Origin: an uncultured Granulosicoccaceae bacterium
Lineage (GTDB): Bacteria > Pseudomonadota > Gammaproteobacteria > CALCKW01
NCBI GenBank assembly: GCA_937941555.1
Contig: CALDHJ010000304.1
Span: forward strand, 1 to 10,681
Direction: 5' to 3'
DNA: 10,681 bases
In this document: one piece after another, positions 1 through 5,671 of the stretch
Layout: every line of letters begins with the position of its first letter
How positions within the stretch are numbered: the first letter of the stretch is position 1
Translations under genes and position numbers: made by a program
Notes under the pieces: generated by a model
Told to the model about the DNA's origin: nothing
The model's database searches: none
What the model saw: the letters and a program-made list of their open reading frames with translations, nothing else

Positions 1-498
1 GAAATCGACATGGTGTTGCTGACCCACGGCCACATCGACCATGCAGCCGGCGCACGCGAGTGCGCCGACGCCCTCGCCGTCAAGATCGTCGGTCCTCACA
101 AGGCGGATGCCCCGTTGCTCAGTGAACTGGCCGCACAAGCCAAGATGTTCGATATGCCACCGGTCAAGCCGGTCGAACCGGACCAGTGGCTGGACGAGGG
201 CGACGTGGTCACCCTAGGGGATGTCAGCCTGAGCGTGCTGCACACGCCCGGCCATTCACCCGGACACATCGCGTTCTACGATCGCGTCTCGCGCATCCTG
301 CAAAGTGGCGATGTGCTGTTCAATGGCTCGATCGGGCGCACCGATCTGCCCGGTGGCAACCAGGCACAATTGCTGGCAACCATCCGCGACAAGGTCATGC
401 CCCTCGGGGACGAGGTCTACTTCATTCCCGGACACGGGCCGTGCGGCACCCTCGGACACGAGCGTCGCACCAATCCCTTCATCAGTGAGCGGGCCTGA
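1..498 (+). CDS. gloC: Metallo-beta-lactamase-fold hydrolase, glyoxalase II-like (GloC/YcbL type), 5' end missing
   Basis: The frame is open from the window edge, so the start lies upstream. About 165 C-terminal residues are present; from memory of E. coli GloC (about 215 residues), roughly 50 N-terminal residues are missing. The metal-binding motif HGHIDH sits near the start, followed by a second histidine block (HTPGHSPGH), a metal-bridging aspartate in QSGDVLF, and the last metal histidine in FIPGHGP. The GRTDLPGG segment and the ending TLGHERRTNPF closely follow GloC. GloC-type enzymes are cytoplasmic and hydrolyse S-D-lactoylglutathione to D-lactate and glutathione, the second step of methylglyoxal detoxification. 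Other thioester hydrolases of the fold cannot be excluded. The HIT gene starts 12 nt downstream on the same strand, so co-transcription is likely. Family assignment is firm; substrate is inferred. Confidence 0.85.
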   Translation, partial: EIDMVLLTHGHIDHAAGARECADALAVKIVGPHKADAPLLSELAAQAKMFDMPPVKPVEPDQWLDEGDVVTLGDVSLSVLHTPGHSPGHIAFYDRVSRILQSGDVLFNGSIGRTDLPGGNQAQLLATIRDKVMPLGDEVYFIPGHGPCGTLGHERRTNPFISERA

Positions 499-510
499 GA
501 GCGGGTTTCG

Positions 511-921
511 ATGCCGTTCGAACTGCACCCGGCAATCGAGCGCGACTCACATCTGATCTGCCGTGAGGGCGACATTCAGATTCGCTTGCAGAACCACGCG
601 GTGGTGCCGTGGCTCGTGTTAGTGCCGGAGCAAGCAGGCGCGCGCGAACTCCACGAACTCGCCCCGGAATTGCGGCGACAACTCACCGAACAACAAGACC
701 GCGTGTCTCGCATCCTGCTCGACCAGCTGCAAGCTGAAAAACTCAATACCGCCGCCATCGGCAATGTCGTGCCACAGCTCCACCTGCATTGCATCGGACG
801 GTTCAACAGCGACCCGTACTGGCCCGGTGTCGTCTGGGGACACCCACTGCAAGCCTACGATGCCCCGGACGCAGCGCTTTGCCGATGGCGCGCCTGGCTG
901 GGTGTAGACACTACCGGCTGA
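511..921 (+). CDS. HIT-domain protein with altered histidine triad
   Basis: A 136-residue protein of the histidine triad superfamily, whose members are nucleotide hydrolases or transferases. Seen: PWLVLVP at residues 33-39, the usual strand ahead of the HIT core; NVVPQLHLHCIGRF at 85-98; and DPYWPGVVWGH at 101-111. The triad position reads Q89-L-H91-L-H93, so the first histidine of HxHxHxx is glutamine. The middle histidine, which is the nucleophile in HINT-type enzymes, is kept as H91. The tail DPxWPGxVWG is a pattern I associate with a proteobacterial HIT subgroup carrying this same change. The gene follows the glyoxalase-like gene by 12 nt, and its stop codon overlaps the converging small membrane protein gene by 11 nt. 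Substrate is unknown. Family membership is confident; catalytic activity is not shown. Confidence 0.85.
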   Translation: MPFELHPAIERDSHLICREGDIQIRLQNHAVVPWLVLVPEQAGARELHELAPELRRQLTEQQDRVSRILLDQLQAEKLNTAAIGNVVPQLHLHCIGRFNSDPYWPGVVWGHPLQAYDAPDAALCRWRAWLGVDTTG

Positions 922-1078
922 GTCGATTCGCCACCGTCGCTGCAATCAGCATCGCCGCCAACGCCGCGAAAAAAAACAACCCGTCCGATTCAATCGCATT
1001 GCGCAGTGGCCGCCACGCCACAATCACGGCAATGGCCGCAACGGAGTAGGCGATGCGACGTCTGGCCTCTGGGCTCAT
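911..1078 (-). CDS. Small two-helix membrane protein (55 aa)
   Basis: A short frame starting at ATG 1078-1076 and ending at TAG 913-911. The protein begins [12 protein letters not shown] and ends NRLSR. Residues 10-22 and 34-50 are strongly hydrophobic and give two short candidate membrane helices, joined by WRPLRNAIESDG; basic residues flank both ends. The start is the ATGA overlap with the acpS stop codon (TGA 1077-1075), the usual layout for translational coupling, which is the main reason to believe it. It closes the sdhE-cptA-pdxJ-acpS cluster and overlaps the converging HIT gene by 11 nt. An 8-base T run (on its own strand) encodes the phenylalanines before the second helix. I do not recognise a family and infer no function beyond membrane location. 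Confidence 0.65.
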   Translation of the reverse strand: MSPEARRRIAYSVAAIAVIVAWRPLRNAIESDGLFFFAALAAMLIAATVANRLSR

Positions 1079-1464
1079 GCCACACCCTCCGCGACCACAA
1101 AAGCGACAACTGTGTCGTCTTCGTCGCTGATACTGAGGTGCCAGTCGGAGATGCCCAGGCGCTCAGCCTCGTCACGCGCACGCCCCGAAACCGAGAGCAG
1201 CGGTCGGCCGTGTTCACCACGCTGAACAATGAAATCCTGCATCGCCACGCCTCGCCGAATCGCCGTGCCCAGCGCCTTGGATGCCGCCTCTTTGGCCGCA
1301 AAACGTTTGGCCAGAAAAGCCGACGCCTGAGGCGCACTGACCGACTCCCAGGCCGGGAGTTCGAGCGGGTTGAGGATGCGCGTCGCAAATCGCGCCGGAA
1401 AGCGATTGATGACGCCCTCTATGCGCGAGATGCGGGCGACATCAACACCGATGCCGCGAATCAC
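1075..1464 (-). CDS. acpS: Holo-[acyl-carrier-protein] synthase AcpS
   Basis: AcpS moves 4'-phosphopantetheine from coenzyme A to the conserved serine of acyl carrier protein, which activates it for fatty acid synthesis. It works in the cytoplasm as a Mg-dependent trimer. The 129-residue product has the family's two signatures: [13 protein letters not shown] near the N-terminus (D8 as Mg ligand) and [18 protein letters not shown] at 50-67 (E59 as Mg ligand, K63). Length matches E. coli AcpS (about 126). I chose GTG 1464-1462 over the longer TTG frame at 1491. It sits in a GTGTGA overlap with the pdxJ stop, has GAGG 8 nt upstream, and puts GIGVD at the expected distance from the N-terminus. 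It lies directly downstream of pdxJ, the classic gammaproteobacterial order, and overlaps the next small gene by 4 nt. Confidence 0.96.
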   Translation of the reverse strand: MIRGIGVDVARISRIEGVINRFPARFATRILNPLELPAWESVSAPQASAFLAKRFAAKEAASKALGTAIRRGVAMQDFIVQRGEHGRPLLSVSGRARDEAERLGISDWHLSISDEDDTVVAFVVAEGVA

Positions 1465-2195
1465 ACCATCGCCCTCGCCGTTTGCATACAACGCTTCATG
1501 TTGCGCACCGCCGTAGCCAATCCCGAAAAGACTGCGTCTGCGATCAGCGAATGGCCAATGTTCAACTCGTGTAACTGCGGAATACGCGCGATAGCCGTCA
1601 CGTTCCGCGTATGCAAACCGTGGCCCGCGTTGACAATCATGCCGAGCTCGTCGGCAATGCGCGCGGCATGGGTAATGCGCGCAAGCTCGTCGGCCATGTC
1701 GAGTCCGGCCTCGGCATAGGCACCGGTGTGCAACTCGACCACCGGCGCGCCAACGGCGCCACTGGCCTCGATCTGCGCGTCATCGGGGTCGATGAAGAGC
1801 GAGACCCGGATCCCCGCTTCAGCCAATTGGCCGCAGTAGTCAGTGAGGTAGTTGCGGTTGCGCACCACGTCCAGACCACCCTCGGTCGTCAGCTCTTCGC
1901 GTCGCTCGGGTACCAGGCACACATCCGCGGGCTGAGTGCGCAACGCGATCTCTAGCATCTCATCCGTCGCCGCCATCTCGAAATTCAGTTTGGTCTGGGT
2001 CATCTCAGCCATGCGTTCAATATCGCGGTCGCCGATGTGCCGGCGGTCTTCGCGAAGGTGCATGGTGATGCCATCTGCACCCGCCTGTTCGGCGACCAAT
2101 GCTGCGTGCACCGGGCAAGGGTATGACGTGCCGCGCGCCTGGCGCAGCGTGGCGACGTGATCGACGTTCACGCCCAGGAAGATTTGTCGAGCCAT
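1461..2195 (-). CDS. pdxJ: Pyridoxine 5'-phosphate synthase PdxJ
   Basis: PdxJ condenses 1-deoxy-D-xylulose 5-phosphate with 3-amino-2-oxopropyl phosphate to make pyridoxine 5'-phosphate, the last ring-forming step of the DXP-dependent vitamin B6 route. The 244-residue product has the full TIM-barrel pattern: [17 protein letters not shown] at 7-23, [16 protein letters not shown] at 39-54 (H46), [10 protein letters not shown] at 71-80 (E73), [18 protein letters not shown] at 93-110, and the phosphate loop region VNAGHGLH at 188-195 (H192) with LNIGHSLI at 211-218. These histidines and the glutamate match the known catalytic residues. The start is ATG 2195, with GGA 7 nt upstream. The usual YPDP is YPCP here (C27), probably neutral. 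The stop overlaps the acpS GTG start by 4 nt; cptA ends 60 bp upstream. Confidence 0.97.
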   Translation of the reverse strand: MARQIFLGVNVDHVATLRQARGTSYPCPVHAALVAEQAGADGITMHLREDRRHIGDRDIERMAEMTQTKLNFEMAATDEMLEIALRTQPADVCLVPERREELTTEGGLDVVRNRNYLTDYCGQLAEAGIRVSLFIDPDDAQIEASGAVGAPVVELHTGAYAEAGLDMADELARITHAARIADELGMIVNAGHGLHTRNVTAIARIPQLHELNIGHSLIADAVFSGLATAVRNMKRCMQTARAMV

Positions 2196-2255
2196 TTCAC
2201 AATCCGTGCGGTGCGCGAAGCACCCGTTGCAGAGATAACAAGAGTCTGCGCCGCC

Positions 2256-2693
2256 TCAACGCCCATCTCTGGACACACTGGCGCGCAAACGAACGCGAAG
2301 ACGTCGTAGCGTATCGGAGTCGACGCTGTCTTGCGCAACCGGAACCCGCCACGTGGTGCCGGTATCCGACTCTTTCAGGTGCAGAATCACCAGTCGAGGG
2401 TGCTCGAAGGTTGCGGGCAACACGTCGGCGTCGAGCACGGAATTGCGCCAGATAGATCCCTCGACTCGGCCATCGGCTCGCCACACGAGCGAGACGGGAC
2501 GGCGCACCCAGAACAGCGCCGAGGCCAGTGACAACAGCAGCAGCGTGAACACGATCGCCGTGGTTGAGCGATCCGCACCGCCGACCAGGGCGATCACCGC
2601 CACGGCGCCATGCAATCCCGTGAGCAGGGCCCGCAGATTGCCCGAAGGCCTGAGGTCAAGGTGCAGCGGAATGGCGGATTCTTTGAACGACAC
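2256..2693 (-). CDS. cptA: CptA/YgfX-family membrane protein
   Basis: A 145-residue protein of the YgfX (CptA) family, recognised from its layout and its position right after sdhE. The N-terminal IPLHLDLRPSGNL is followed by two membrane helices (about 22-39 and 45-62), then a soluble C-terminus with VSLVWRADGRVEGS (67-80) and the closing TLRRLRVRLR (128-137), typical of the family. In E. coli, YgfX/CptA has been described as an inner-membrane toxin acting on MreB and FtsZ, with SdhE/CptB proposed as its antitoxin; that pairing is disputed because SdhE has a clear flavinylation role. I chose GTG 2693-2691: GGAG lies 7 nt upstream and the length fits the family. This start lies inside sdhE, giving a 38-nt overlap that suggests coupled translation. 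A longer frame to 2798 is antisense-free but unlike the family N-terminus. Confidence 0.82.
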   Translation of the reverse strand: MSFKESAIPLHLDLRPSGNLRALLTGLHGAVAVIALVGGADRSTTAIVFTLLLLSLASALFWVRRPVSLVWRADGRVEGSIWRNSVLDADVLPATFEHPRLVILHLKESDTGTTWRVPVAQDSVDSDTLRRLRVRLRASVSRDGR

Positions 2694-2898
2694 GGTCGCG
2701 CTCCGGGATGTCCGAACGCTGACCACCGAGCAACAAGGCCGCAAGGTCCGGGTCGTCCATCTCCAACAAGGCCAGAAATTCGTTTTTTTCAGCGTCACTT
2801 GCGCTGGAATAGTGCCGATCGAGCCAAGCTGTCAGCACAACATCCAGTTCCTTCATGCCGCGCCGACACCGCCAGCGCAATCTGGAAACTTCGGACAC
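2656..2898 (-). CDS. sdhE: FAD assembly factor SdhE (CptB)
   Basis: SdhE helps attach FAD covalently to the flavoprotein subunits of succinate dehydrogenase and fumarate reductase. It is a small cytoplasmic helical protein. The 80-residue product (E. coli 88) has the family core LRWRCRRGMKELD at 7-19, including the essential RGxxE motif (R13, G14, E17), then FLALLEMDDPDLAALLLG, the second conserved block. The start is GTG 2898-2896, supported by GAGGGG ending 5 nt upstream and by the short N-terminus ahead of the conserved tryptophan. It heads the leftward cluster; no sdh genes are in the window. The cptA start lies within its 3' end. Confidence 0.93.
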   Translation of the reverse strand: MSEVSRLRWRCRRGMKELDVVLTAWLDRHYSSASDAEKNEFLALLEMDDPDLAALLLGGQRSDIPERDRVVQRIRHSAAP

Positions 2899-2923
2899 GG
2901 TATCCCCTCAATGCCAAAGCAAA

Positions 2924-2929
2924 AGTGTA
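2924..2929 (-). promoter_or_regulatory. Possible -10 element for the sdhE cluster
   Basis: TACACT on the minus strand matches four of six sigma-70 -10 positions and lies 26 nt before the sdhE start, followed by the ribosome site. No convincing -35 lies at the right distance (best TTCTCG, 18-nt spacer). Position is sensible; sequence support is weak. Confidence 0.25.
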
Positions 2930-2982
2930 GCCCCTGAGGACCAGTGGCGAGAACCCGGAACGTGCCGCCAAAGTGCGTCAGC

Positions 2983-3093
2983 TAACGCGTTACGCCACGG
3001 ATCAGAACGCAAAGCGTGCGCTGAAACGCACCCAAGCCAGTTTGCATGGCAAACCCTTCTGCGCTTGAACGGAACCGACGGCGGAGCACGCCG
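2983..3093. repeat. Cluster of short inverted repeats in an intergenic stretch
   Basis: The 199-bp gap between the phosphatase stop and sdhE holds four separate dyads: the perfect 10-bp palindrome TAACGCGTTA (2983-2992); GTGCG/CGCAC with a 6-nt loop (3016-3031); GTTTGC/GCAAAC with a 3-nt loop (3040-3054); and CGGCG/CGCCG with a 5-nt loop (3079-3093). None is followed by a T run on either strand, so none is a standard terminator. No convincing gene was seen in this gap. They could be operator sites, Rho-associated 3' structures of the phosphatase mRNA, or chance. Confidence 0.45.
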
Positions 3094-3097
3094 CTGG

Positions 3098-3844
3098 CTA
3101 CACCACCAAATCGATAGCCGGTGAGGCAAAAAGCGGCGAGACAATTTTCCACGGATTGTCGAAGACCAGATCGGCCACGCGACTCGAACCCACAATCTTT
3201 TCAATCACACGGCCGCCCGGTCCGAGCGCCGGGGGACGAAAACGGGTGTTGTGCATATCGGACGCCAGCGCAAAAACCAGATTGTCTTCAACCATCTTAC
3301 GGCCCACCTGCTGCGCAACCGGGCCGAAGCCGCCCACCATGGCCGATGCCGTCAACTGGAACAAGCAGCCGAGATCGGCAAGCTCGCGCAGGCGCTGGTA
3401 ATTCTGCATGATCTCGCGGTTGCGCTCAGGATGGGCAATCATCGGCACGATGCCGCGTGTGACGAGCCAGCGCACCACATTGCAGGCTTCGGTCGGCAGG
3501 TGCGTGTGGGGAAACTCGACCAACATCACGGGCTGCTCGAGATACTCACCCAACCACGGGATAGCATCGCGTTCGACAAGCTCGACCGTATCGAGCCCAA
3601 CTCGAACCTCCGCTGCAACTGCCAACCGGATACCGGACGCCTGCTCAAGCGCGGCGCGGCAGCCGTCAAAAGCCTGGCGGATTCCGTCAGCGGTATTGGG
3701 AAATTGCCCTGGGTTCATGTGCGGCGTTGCAACGATGTGTGTCGTCCCTGCCGCTGCTGCTGCAACAACCAATTCGCGCGCCTCGTCCAACGACGCTGGG
3801 CCGTCGTCGATGCCGGGAATGATATGGGCGTGCAAATCGATCAT
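3098..3844 (-). CDS. CpsB/CapC-like PHP-family protein-tyrosine phosphatase
   Basis: A 248-residue member of the PHP-fold phosphatases (CpsB, CapC, YwqE), Mn-dependent enzymes that remove phosphate from tyrosine. They usually act on bacterial tyrosine kinases that control polysaccharide export. Metal-site motifs are all present: MIDLHAHIIPGIDDGP (H5, H7), ATPHMNPG (H42), AAEV (E79), MLVEFPH, IAHPERN (H138) and ASDMHN (D196, H198). Length matches the family (240-255). I chose ATG 3844 over a TTG at 3871, because family members begin at M-I-D-x-H-x-H; GGA lies 5 nt upstream. No tyrosine kinase, polysaccharide export or polymerase gene lies nearby, so the substrate is open. Promoter-like and repeat elements lie just upstream. 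Family is confident; exact target is not. Confidence 0.9.
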   Translation of the reverse strand: MIDLHAHIIPGIDDGPASLDEARELVVAAAAAGTTHIVATPHMNPGQFPNTADGIRQAFDGCRAALEQASGIRLAVAAEVRVGLDTVELVERDAIPWLGEYLEQPVMLVEFPHTHLPTEACNVVRWLVTRGIVPMIAHPERNREIMQNYQRLRELADLGCLFQLTASAMVGGFGPVAQQVGRKMVEDNLVFALASDMHNTRFRPPALGPGGRVIEKIVGSSRVADLVFDNPWKIVSPLFASPAIDLVV

Positions 3845-3903
3845 TGAGGTCCAAGGTGATCGACGCAACAACGCGCCGAACGGGTTTGGGGTGCCTCCCG
3901 ATT

Positions 3904-3912
3904 AGCATAACA
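3904..3912 (-). promoter_or_regulatory. Extended -10 promoter element for the phosphatase gene
   Basis: On the minus strand the sequence reads TGTTATGCT, an extended -10 (TGn) joined to TATGCT, which matches four of six consensus positions. It lies 59 nt before the phosphatase ATG. No good -35 is present, as is common with extended -10 promoters. The repeats at 3917-3953 lie immediately upstream, where a regulator would act. Confidence 0.4.
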
Positions 3913-3916
3913 CCTG

Positions 3917-3953
3917 TGCGTGATTCCGCTTGATCCACGCATTGATTCACGCA
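3917..3953. repeat. Three related 10-bp half-sites (operator-like)
   Basis: GATTCACGCA (3944-3953) is preceded 12 bp earlier by GATCCACGCA (3932-3941), one mismatch. An inverted copy TGCGTGATTC lies at 3917-3926, also one mismatch from the reverse complement. The inverted and middle copies together make a GCGTG/CACGC dyad. The array covers the -35 region of the leftward promoter and starts 2 bp after the stop of the 61-residue gene. It could be an operator or, on the RNA of the upstream gene, a weak 3' structure; no T run follows. Confidence 0.45.
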
Positions 3954-3954
3954 G

Positions 3955-4140
3955 TCAGCGCGCCTCGGTCTTGCTGGCGCCACAACGACCGCACCGGAGG
4001 CGTGTCACAAGTTTGCCCTGTCTGGAGTCGAACGGTGTGGTCGCCTCGGGTTTCCACTTGTGAAACCCGCTCTTGCACAGAGTCAGGCCCTCGGCCCGCT
4101 TGATCGGATCCGGGCGTTTGAAAGGCACAATTTTCGCCAT
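3955..4140 (-). CDS. Small conserved-type protein with CxxC zinc-knuckle pattern (61 aa)
   Basis: A 61-residue basic protein starting MAKIVPFKRPDPIKR. It has LCKSGFHKW at 21-29 and RCGRCGASK at 49-57, giving a C22-x4-H27 and C50-x2-C53 set, a plausible four-ligand zinc site. The middle reads FDSRQGKLVTRLRC. I recall similar small uncharacterised proteins in gammaproteobacteria with the MAKI-FKRP opening and the FD-x-x-QGKLVT segment, but cannot name a family. The start is ATG 4140; the ribosome site is weak. The gene is divergent from the VanZ-like gene (99 bp between starts) and 110 bp upstream of the phosphatase gene on the same strand. Function is unknown; nucleic-acid or protein binding is a guess from charge and knuckle. 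Confidence 0.75.
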   Translation of the reverse strand: MAKIVPFKRPDPIKRAEGLTLCKSGFHKWKPEATTPFDSRQGKLVTRLRCGRCGASKTEAR

Positions 4141-4142
4141 GA

Positions 4143-4172
4143 CTGAAAGATTCTCGGGTCAACCATTACACT
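4143..4172 (+). promoter_or_regulatory. Possible promoter for the VanZ-like gene
   Basis: CTGAAA (4143-4148) and TACACT (4167-4172) are separated by 18 nt and each matches four of six sigma-70 positions. They sit about 70 nt before the VanZ-like ATG. The minus strand reads TGTAAT across 4168-4173, a five-of-six -10 match that could serve the divergent small gene, though its -35 is poor. Confidence 0.3.
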
Positions 4173-4239
4173 TTACCGTGCCACAGCTAGCCGCCGCGGC
4201 GCCACCCGATTGCCGCCCACCGCAAGGACAGTACCCGCC

Positions 4240-5325
4240 ATGCCGCGCCGCACGCACTACCGCCTCTCTCTCGCCACCCTGTTGGCTGTCTTCGCACTAC
4301 TGACAGCCGGCACATTCGTACTCGGCAAGACGGTATCGCGGTATCAGCACACGACCGACAACCTGATCGTCAATTTCCCGAATGCGCCGGGTGAGCAGGT
4401 CGTGATCGAGAACTGGAATCGGGTAGACGCACTCGATGGCGTTCGCTTTGGCACCTCCGACATCACTGTGCAACGGACAGAACCGGGTTTGAGTTGGGCC
4501 GAGGTGCGGTACCCGCTCCCGCCTGCTGCCGGCCGAGCAACCGAGCTGTTGGCCAGCGGCGTCATGGCCAGCCGTGACGTTGCCATTGGCGAGAAAAACT
4601 GGCATGTCGCACTGTTTGGTGTCTTTTTTTACGATGAAAACAACGAGAGAATCAAACGGGCGGGCGTCACAGTTCAAGCGCTGGCCGGCGACGCCTCACC
4701 ACTTCGACACGAACGCTCGATGCCGGTGCCGGACAATGCAACCCACTTCGGTGTGTTGCTGAGGCTATTCAACACCACCGGACACACCTCGTTGAGTGAA
4801 CCCGCTGCTGTCCTGGTTCAAGCGTGGCCCCAGTACGCGTATGTGTTGCTGGGGCTGGCAATCGTTTGGGGCGCATTCTCGCTGGCCGTTCTGTTCGCGC
4901 TAATCGAAAGAGGCAGTCTTTTGGTCGCCATACTGCCGCTGGCGGTTATCGCGACCATACTCGTCGGCGTTGCGCTACCTGGTGACCACTTGAGATCGAT
5001 ATTGTTGCCGTTATTCAAAGCGGCACAAGCCACTTTGCCAATTGATTTGCGATTCGGTCTGACCAATGTTGCCAAGATCGGGCACGCGCTGGGTTTTGCC
5101 GCCCTCGCCTTCTTTGCGTTGGCAGTTCGACGTCGCATCGGCGCAACATTTCTGGGCATCGCTCTGTTCCTGGTGGTGCTGGCCGTGGCGACCGAAGCCG
5201 GGCAGCTCTTTCTAACGGGGCGAAATGGACGCCTGCTCGACATTGCAATCGATCTGGCAGGCGCCGGCGCGGGCACACTCTGTTTTGGGATTGCGGCCCT
5301 ACTGACATTGCCTTTTCGCCGATAG
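4240..5325 (+). CDS. VanZ-like membrane protein with N-terminal periplasmic-type domain
   Basis: A 361-residue membrane protein. Residues 9-29 form a signal-anchor helix, followed by a soluble stretch of about 165 residues (31-197) rich in beta-type sequence. Further membrane helices lie at about 199-221, 227-247, 280-297, 302-319 and 335-356. The C-terminal part carries the VanZ-like pattern: KIGHALGF at 279-286, EAGQLF at 319-324, then GRNGRLLDIAIDLAGAGAG at 327-345, matching the family's E-x2-Q, R and D-x3-D-x2-G spacing. VanZ-like proteins include the teicoplanin-resistance protein VanZ, but most members have no known role. The front domain faces the periplasm if the first helix is N-in. 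I chose ATG 4240 over a TTG at 4210; AAGGA lies 11 nt upstream, rather far. The gene stands alone on its strand. Confidence 0.8.
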   Translation: MPRRTHYRLSLATLLAVFALLTAGTFVLGKTVSRYQHTTDNLIVNFPNAPGEQVVIENWNRVDALDGVRFGTSDITVQRTEPGLSWAEVRYPLPPAAGRATELLASGVMASRDVAIGEKNWHVALFGVFFYDENNERIKRAGVTVQALAGDASPLRHERSMPVPDNATHFGVLLRLFNTTGHTSLSEPAAVLVQAWPQYAYVLLGLAIVWGAFSLAVLFALIERGSLLVAILPLAVIATILVGVALPGDHLRSILLPLFKAAQATLPIDLRFGLTNVAKIGHALGFAALAFFALAVRRRIGATFLGIALFLVVLAVATEAGQLFLTGRNGRLLDIAIDLAGAGAGTLCFGIAALLTLPFRR

Positions 5326-5346
5326 CGCTCGACTACACATCACCCA

Positions 5347-5371
5347 AGCGCGCCACTATCCGCAGCGCGCT
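5347..5371. repeat. Perfect 7-bp inverted repeat after the VanZ-like gene
   Basis: AGCGCGC and GCGCGCT flank an 11-nt loop, 21 nt after the stop codon. No T run follows, so it is not a classical terminator, but it could stabilise the mRNA 3' end. Confidence 0.4.
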
Positions 5372-5512
5372 GGCACCGTCTCCCGAGGCCGCCTTTGACG
5401 TTTGCCTTTCCCGACCTTCACACGGCGGGATCGCTTAGGTTCGCCAATACATTTGCCGGTGTGTCGTTGCCGAGACACGCACAGTCATCTGTCACGAGAC
5501 TGATTCACTAAC

Positions 5513-5534
5513 ACACCATCACCTGGGTGTTTTT
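5513..5534 (+). terminator. Weak terminator-like hairpin with T run
   Basis: ACACC (5513-5517) pairs with GGTGT (5526-5530) around an 8-nt loop, leading straight into a run of five T (5530-5534). The stem is short. It lies 188 nt after the VanZ-like gene, so it could end that transcript or act as an attenuator ahead of the coiled-coil genes. Confidence 0.3.
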
Positions 5535-5671
5535 GGACATGCGTCACAGCCTCGTGTCTTTGCTTTTGAATACAAATGCACTTTCACGGATGCTATCGCC
5601 GTGATGGTTTCTGATGGCCTCGTCTGCTACCGCAGCCGACCCACCTATTGATTCAAGGGCAGCCACTAAAC

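Larger units (their letters stand above)
5326..5671. other. 346-bp non-coding stretch
   Basis: No convincing coding frame. It holds several hairpins: AGCGCGC/GCGCGCT with an 11-nt loop (5347-5371), just after the VanZ-like gene; GTGTC/GACAC with an 8-nt loop (5461-5478); and the weak terminator-like element at 5513-5534. A poor sigma-70 match, TTGAAT (5566-5571), 17 nt, GATGCT (5589-5594), could start the coiled-coil operon. The length and hairpins leave room for a small RNA or a long regulated leader, but nothing here matches a class I know. Confidence 0.5.

Noticed and set aside
1006..1719. Plus-strand frame of about 237 residues
   Set aside because: It lies opposite acpS and pdxJ, which are certain; composition is typical of a shadow frame.
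2210..2224. GGTGC/GCACC hairpin between cptA and pdxJ as a terminator
   Set aside because: Only 5 bp and no T run on the minus strand; the cluster most likely reads through.
2256..2898. Confirmed toxin-antitoxin system (CptA/CptB)
   Set aside because: SdhE has a well-supported flavinylation role and the toxin-antitoxin reading is disputed; sequence alone cannot support it, so it is only mentioned.
3175..3200. tRNA T-arm-like sequence on the minus strand (GGGTTCGAGTC)
   Set aside because: It lies inside the conserved phosphatase reading frame (VGSSRVAD region), and I found no matching acceptor, D or anticodon arms.
3845..3871. TTG start at 3871 for the phosphatase
   Set aside because: Family members start at the M-I-D-x-H-x-H motif, which the ATG at 3844 provides directly.
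5326..5671. Known riboswitch or CRISPR array in the long non-coding stretch
   Set aside because: No regular repeat-spacer pattern and no riboswitch core I recognise; only short, unconnected hairpins.
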